From NCBI RefSeq assembly GCF_003664035.1, contig NZ_RCCK01000012.1:186001-250000 (forward strand): a stretch of 64,000 bases of DNA, given 5' to 3'. A model generated the notes under the pieces. The model saw nothing but the letters and a program-made list of their open reading frames with translations, did no database searches and was not told the DNA's origin. Both the position numbers and the translations under genes were made by a program. This stretch comes from Pedobacter alluvionis (lineage in GTDB: Bacteria > Bacteroidota > Bacteroidia > Sphingobacteriales > Sphingobacteriaceae). This document shows positions 60,759-64,000 of the stretch, piece after piece; position 1 is the stretch's first letter; each line of letters opens with the position of its first letter.

Positions 60759-61473
60759 AAAGATTTGTATTTTTAACTGGAGCGGAGGTAAAGACAGTAC
60801 TTTGGCACTCCACTATGCCTTACTAGACCAAACTATAGAAATCCGTTACCTCATTACCACGGTTACAGAAAAGTACAATAGGGTATCTATGCATGGTGTT
60901 AGAGAAGCCCTGCTGATTAAACAAGCTGAAAGCATTGGTATTCCATTGTATCAGATCCGTTTAGGAGAAATGCCTGATATGGAAACCTACGATCGTACAA
61001 TGAAAGAGCACCTCACTAAGTTTAAAGAAGAAGGCATTACCCACTCAATCTTTGGTGATATCTTTCTGGAAGATTTACGGAAATACCGCGAAAACAAATT
61101 AGCAGAAATAGGAATTACTGCAATCTTCCCATTGTGGCAGAAAAATACGAAAGAATTAATTGAAGAATTCTTAAACCTGAGCTATAAAACCATCATTGTT
61201 TGCACGCAACAAAATCTCGAAAACTTTTGTGGAAAAGTAATCAGCATGGATTTAATTAATCAATTACCTGCAGAAATTGACCCTTGCGGAGAAAACGGAG
61301 AGTTTCATACTTTCGCCTTTGAGGGACCAATATTTAGGAATAAAATAGCTTTTACCATAGGTGAGAAGGTATTCAGAACTTATAATACACCAAGGAAAAC
61401 GGATGAAAATGAAGATTCTCCATGCTCAACCTCAGCACTTTCCGGCTTCTGGTATTCCGACTTAGTGGAATAA
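60748..61473 (+). CDS. Dph6-like PP-loop ATPase (Diphthami_syn_2 family)
   Basis: 241 residues. PP-loop SGGKDST at 12-18 after the start, followed by family-typical SMHGVREALLIKQAESIGIP, IFGDIFLEDLRKYRENKL and DPCGENGEFHTFAFEGPIF near the end. Eukaryotic/archaeal Dph6 amidates diphthine on EF2 using ammonia; bacteria lack diphthamide, so a different carboxylate substrate is expected. It overlaps the sirtuin gene and sits in a B12-linked locus. Amidation of a corrinoid side chain is one possible but untested role. Confidence 0.85.
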   Translation: MPDKKICIFNWSGGKDSTLALHYALLDQTIEIRYLITTVTEKYNRVSMHGVREALLIKQAESIGIPLYQIRLGEMPDMETYDRTMKEHLTKFKEEGITHSIFGDIFLEDLRKYRENKLAEIGITAIFPLWQKNTKELIEEFLNLSYKTIIVCTQQNLENFCGKVISMDLINQLPAEIDPCGENGEFHTFAFEGPIFRNKIAFTIGEKVFRTYNTPRKTDENEDSPCSTSALSGFWYSDLVE

Positions 61474-61601
61474 TTTTCCATTTTCAAAACATTTTGGCAT
61501 CATTTTTTCTTAGTACTGTTAATTAACTAAATCACACATCCATTGAAACCTGTTTAGCGAGGTTAGGTAGCTGAACAAGTGTCATTTAAAAATTAAAAGT
61601 T

Positions 61602-62111
61602 ATGAAAAAGATATTGGTAGTAATCGCATTAAGTTCTTCAGTTTTATTTGCTTGTAACAATAAAGCAAAAGAAGAAGCTGCATTAAAACAACAACAAGCT
61701 GAAAAGGAATTAGCAATTAAAGCAGTAAAAGACAGTTTAAGGTTAGATAGCTTTAAAAAAGCAGAAGTAGCAAAAGCAGAGCAAGAAAAAGAAGCTAAAC
61801 ACCAGGCAGAATTAGCAGCAGCCAGAAAGGCAGGAGCAGCATCGTCAAGATCATCAAGATCGTATGCAAGCTCTGGTGGTAGCTCAAGTGCTGCTTATGG
61901 TGGTACGCAACCAACTGCGAAGAAAAAAGGTTGGAGCGACGCAGCTAAAGGTGCAGTTATCGGTGGTGCAGCAGGAGCAGTTGGTGGTGCTTTAATTGAT
62001 AAGAAAAAAGGTAGAGGTGCTATAATCGGCGGATTAGTTGGAGCTGGTGGCGGTTATTTAATCGGTAGAGGCGAAGACAGAAAATCTGGTCGGGTACAGC
62101 CTAAAAACTAA
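61602..62111 (+). CDS. Glycine-zipper lipoprotein
   Basis: 169 residues. Lipobox Cys18 (SSSVLFAC), a charged helical region (about 20-80; Lys/Glu/Ala-rich), a Ser-rich linker (SRSSRSYASSGGSSS) and a glycine-zipper hairpin (about 108-155; GAVIGGAAGAVGGALIDKKK, GAIIGGLVGAGGGYLIG). Such proteins insert into or span membranes; function unknown. It stands between the B12 operon and a Dabb gene with its own terminator. Confidence 0.8.
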   Translation: MKKILVVIALSSSVLFACNNKAKEEAALKQQQAEKELAIKAVKDSLRLDSFKKAEVAKAEQEKEAKHQAELAAARKAGAASSRSSRSYASSGGSSSAAYGGTQPTAKKKGWSDAAKGAVIGGAAGAVGGALIDKKKGRGAIIGGLVGAGGGYLIGRGEDRKSGRVQPKN

Positions 62112-62130
62112 TCTTTTTTTAAAAGATTTG

Positions 62131-62161
62131 AAAGTCCTGGTTTACATCAGGACTTTTTTTT
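62131..62161 (+). terminator. Terminator of the glycine-zipper gene
   Basis: AAAGTCCTG and CAGGACTTT form a 9-base stem followed by eight T. Confidence 0.9.
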
Positions 62162-62206
62162 ATGTCTAATAAAAAATGATTAATATATTTAAAGAAAAAA
62201 GAACCC

Positions 62207-62545
62207 ATGACAGAAATCCCTACCGCTGATAAAGAACAGATTCAACACTTCGTAATGTTCTGGTTAAAACCTCAACTAACTAAAACTGAAATTGCAGATT
62301 TCGCCAACTTCTTCGAAAGTTTAAAACCAATAAAATATATTAAAACATTAAGTTATGGACTAGCAGCTAATACGCCCGTACGCCCCGTAACCGATAACTC
62401 TTTTACCTATTCGCTAACTATTACATTTGCAAATGTTGCGGATCATAATGCTTACCAGGAAGATAAAACACATTTAGATGCGGTTGAAAAATTCTCTCAA
62501 AACTGGTATAGGGTAGTAGTACACGATACAGTGGTTTCTGTTTAA
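62207..62545 (+). CDS. Dabb-family (stress-responsive A/B barrel) protein
   Basis: 112 residues with the Dabb pattern: HFVMFWLKP at the start (usually HVVLFKLK), a central FFESLKPI, SLTITFANVADHNAYQEDKTHLDAVE, and a C-terminal VVVHDTVVS strand. Dimeric ferredoxin-like fold; family roles differ and this one cannot be assigned. Monocistronic in this window. Confidence 0.82.
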   Translation: MTEIPTADKEQIQHFVMFWLKPQLTKTEIADFANFFESLKPIKYIKTLSYGLAANTPVRPVTDNSFTYSLTITFANVADHNAYQEDKTHLDAVEKFSQNWYRVVVHDTVVSV

Positions 62546-63037
62546 ACCTTCATTTCCTTATTTCGGTCCCAGCCGATAAATTTACCAATTAACCACAGAT
62601 GCGCACAGATAAACACAGATTTTATTTATGCGCAGCTTTGCTTATATCAAAAGGTATTGCTTAAAAAACAGAGGGGGTATGATGATAGGTACAGATCGAT
62701 CGTCATTGCTGGAACGACAACACAACCTTAAAACGATACCTACTAGCGTGTACATTAAGATTGCTTCGCACCTCGCAATGACGATCTTTCTAATCCGATA
62801 TTTACATATATTCATCCCAAAATCACTAAACCTCCCATTTATTTGGCTAAATCAAGTGTCGAAATTATATTTTGTATAATGATTCAAAGATCAATATATC
62901 AATAACTTATATTACTTTATCTTAATAAAAGCTATCAATAGCACATCATTTTAGCGCCAAAAATATCCTTAAATTCAGAATATAATTTTATATACTAATA
63001 TAATATATTGTAAATCAGTTAATTAAATAGATTATTA
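62546..63037. repeat. Spacer with dispersed repeats
   Basis: Contains ACCACAGATGCGCACAGATA (62592-62611), also seen at 5639, and a palindromic unit at about 62695-62790 ending GCTTCGCACCTCGCAATGAC that is related to 836-926. AT-rich remainder (62870-63037) with no gene. An 83-codon frame at 62628-62879 runs through the repeats and is not credible. Confidence 0.6.
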
Positions 63038-63289
63038 CTAATATTGATGCCTGTTATACGCAGCCGTAAAATCAGCTCGCATAATTTTAAACTTAGCAAT
63101 AACAGTCTGTATAAATTCTTCATCCAAAATTTCGAATACATCATTTACGCCTCCTCCACTCAGGTCAAGCTCGGCCAATTTATAACTTTGCTCAAAAGTA
63201 CCTTGCTCAAATTTGATGATGAATTTCTGGTTCATCGAAAAAATGGTAATCTTACATTCCAGATGTGGAAGTTCTGCTACTACTCTCAT
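63038..63289 (-). CDS. Small conserved protein, 83 aa
   Basis: Begins MRVVAELPHLECKITIFSMN and ends with a helical C-terminus (about 45-83; DEEFIQTVIAKFKIMRADF). The pattern of a strand-rich N-terminus and one long helix, and the recalled presence of close matches in Bacteroidota, support a real gene, but no function is known. It follows the CrtA-like gene by 15 bases on the same strand. Confidence 0.6.
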   Translation of the reverse strand: MRVVAELPHLECKITIFSMNQKFIIKFEQGTFEQSYKLAELDLSGGGVNDVFEILDEEFIQTVIAKFKIMRADFTAAYNRHQY

Positions 63290-63304
63290 TTATTTTATAT
63301 TTAT

Positions 63305-63994
63305 TTACAATTCAACAGATACTCCATTAAGTGTACCCCAACTATCCACAATAGCGAAACGGGCAAAGAGTTCTTCTTTGTACCATTGGCGCTCTCTGGT
63401 GAGTTTAATCACATCAGAATGGTCAAATGATTTATAAGCATAATTTTTCATGCTATCTGCATCTGTCCAGATGGAAAATGTAGCCTGATCAAAAAAAGGA
63501 TTTTCACCAACTCCGGCCGAAAGAACAAATCCAGGAGCATTTCTCATGGCATTCGCTGCCCGTTCTATATTCTGCCTAAACTCTTTTAATTTATTAAATT
63601 TAATAGCTGCGCGGGTTATCACTGCTATTTTACCCTGGTACTTAATCTTATTTTTTGAAGCTTTAAACGGCTCTATTCCTGACCATAAGCCATGACTGTA
63701 TAAAGGATCCAATAATATAGTTAAACTTTCAATTCCAAAAAAATTAAACCATTTTACAACAAAAGAATTATCGTAAAAACGATCACAATCGTTTCTATTA
63801 TCCCAGGCAGTAAGTACCGCCCAATGCTTATAATCTGGAGCAAGATCTACCTGAGCATCTTTTCCGCTTCCCATTAATTTCCAGAATCTACATGTTTTAT
63901 TTAGCCATAGCGGCAATCTTAAAACCGCCATGCCGATAAATGCAAAAGGAATGGTTAGGCGATGGAATTTCGTAATGGTTAAGGCTACAATCAT
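63305..63994 (-). CDS. CrtA-like (spheroidene monooxygenase family) protein
   Basis: 229 residues. The C-terminal segment ERQWYKEELFARFAIVDSWG resembles the end of spheroidene monooxygenase CrtA, as does the FSIWTDADSMKNYAYKS stretch (dimeric A/B-barrel-like, heme-binding in known members). No signal peptide is evident; the hydrophobic stretch near the N-terminus (about 13-30) may be a structural strand. No carotenoid gene is next to it, so its substrate is open. The ATG at 63994 lies six bases from the window end. Confidence 0.72.
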   Translation of the reverse strand: MIVALTITKFHRLTIPFAFIGMAVLRLPLWLNKTCRFWKLMGSGKDAQVDLAPDYKHWAVLTAWDNRNDCDRFYDNSFVVKWFNFFGIESLTILLDPLYSHGLWSGIEPFKASKNKIKYQGKIAVITRAAIKFNKLKEFRQNIERAANAMRNAPGFVLSAGVGENPFFDQATFSIWTDADSMKNYAYKSFDHSDVIKLTRERQWYKEELFARFAIVDSWGTLNGVSVEL

Positions 63995-64000
63995 TAATTA

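Noticed and set aside
62628..62879. 83-codon plus-strand frame
   Set aside because: It runs through the dispersed repeats of the spacer, has no motif, and would be the only gene spanning a palindromic unit.

Overview
The window is a chromosomal segment of a Bacteroidota bacterium, most likely a Sphingobacteriaceae member close to Pedobacter. The evidence is AT-rich sequence, TonB-dependent receptors with Bacteroidota-type N-terminal domains, promoters with a TAnnTTTG -7 element, weak ribosome-binding sites, AUG/UUG starts, and Bacteroidota-type gene families (DPP IV-like S9 peptidase, MerR-like regulator of 111 aa, DUF4369-TlpA, BtuG-like propeller lipoprotein). The species is inferred, not proven. 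I see no rRNA, tRNA, IS element, prophage or CRISPR array.

Layout. 1-15000: the 3' end of pnp, ribulose-phosphate epimerase, a TonB-dependent receptor, the serine pair serC-serA, a small-protein pair, a SAM hydrolase, phoH, purC, a STAS protein, RNase Z, an MCE/MlaD protein and two tandem cell-wall amidases. 15009-21426: LptD, CinA, a 2-oxoacid dehydrogenase E2, a ferritin-like protein and thioredoxin. 21430-27648 (minus): a four-gene ligase-associated DNA repair set (exonuclease, ATP-dependent ligase, Lhr-type helicase, PdeM phosphoesterase), split by a 0.4 kb block of repeats. 27804-29125: SatD-family protein plus DUF3307 membrane protein, with three phased palindromes in front. 29161-37685 (minus): S9 peptidase, a secreted protein, enoyl-CoA hydratase, ComEC, a helix-hairpin-helix/beta-barrel protein and a MerR regulator. 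37802-51067: alaS, two Tyr-rich secreted paralogues, an AAA/DUF4143 ATPase with palindromic operators, gatB, a TlpA-like lipoprotein, a PhoB-type regulator, an RluA pseudouridine synthase, a ClC channel and an NtrC-type regulator.

51490-61473 is a vitamin B12 island and the most interesting part. Cobalamin riboswitch 1 precedes a TonB receptor, a BtuG-like beta-propeller lipoprotein and a second lipoprotein. Riboswitch 2, a close copy including the expression platform, precedes a second BtuB-like receptor and a DUF6580 membrane protein. After a terminator comes a compact operon of a BtuF-like corrinoid-binding protein with no signal peptide, a sirtuin that has lost most of its zinc cysteines, and a Dph6-like PP-loop ATPase. 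The first part fits capture and outer-membrane import of corrinoids. The last operon looks cytosolic and may be an undescribed corrinoid-handling module (inference).

61602-64000 holds a glycine-zipper lipoprotein, a Dabb protein, a small conserved protein and a CrtA-like monooxygenase. Many spacers carry imperfect palindromic repeats or short iterated words typical of this lineage.
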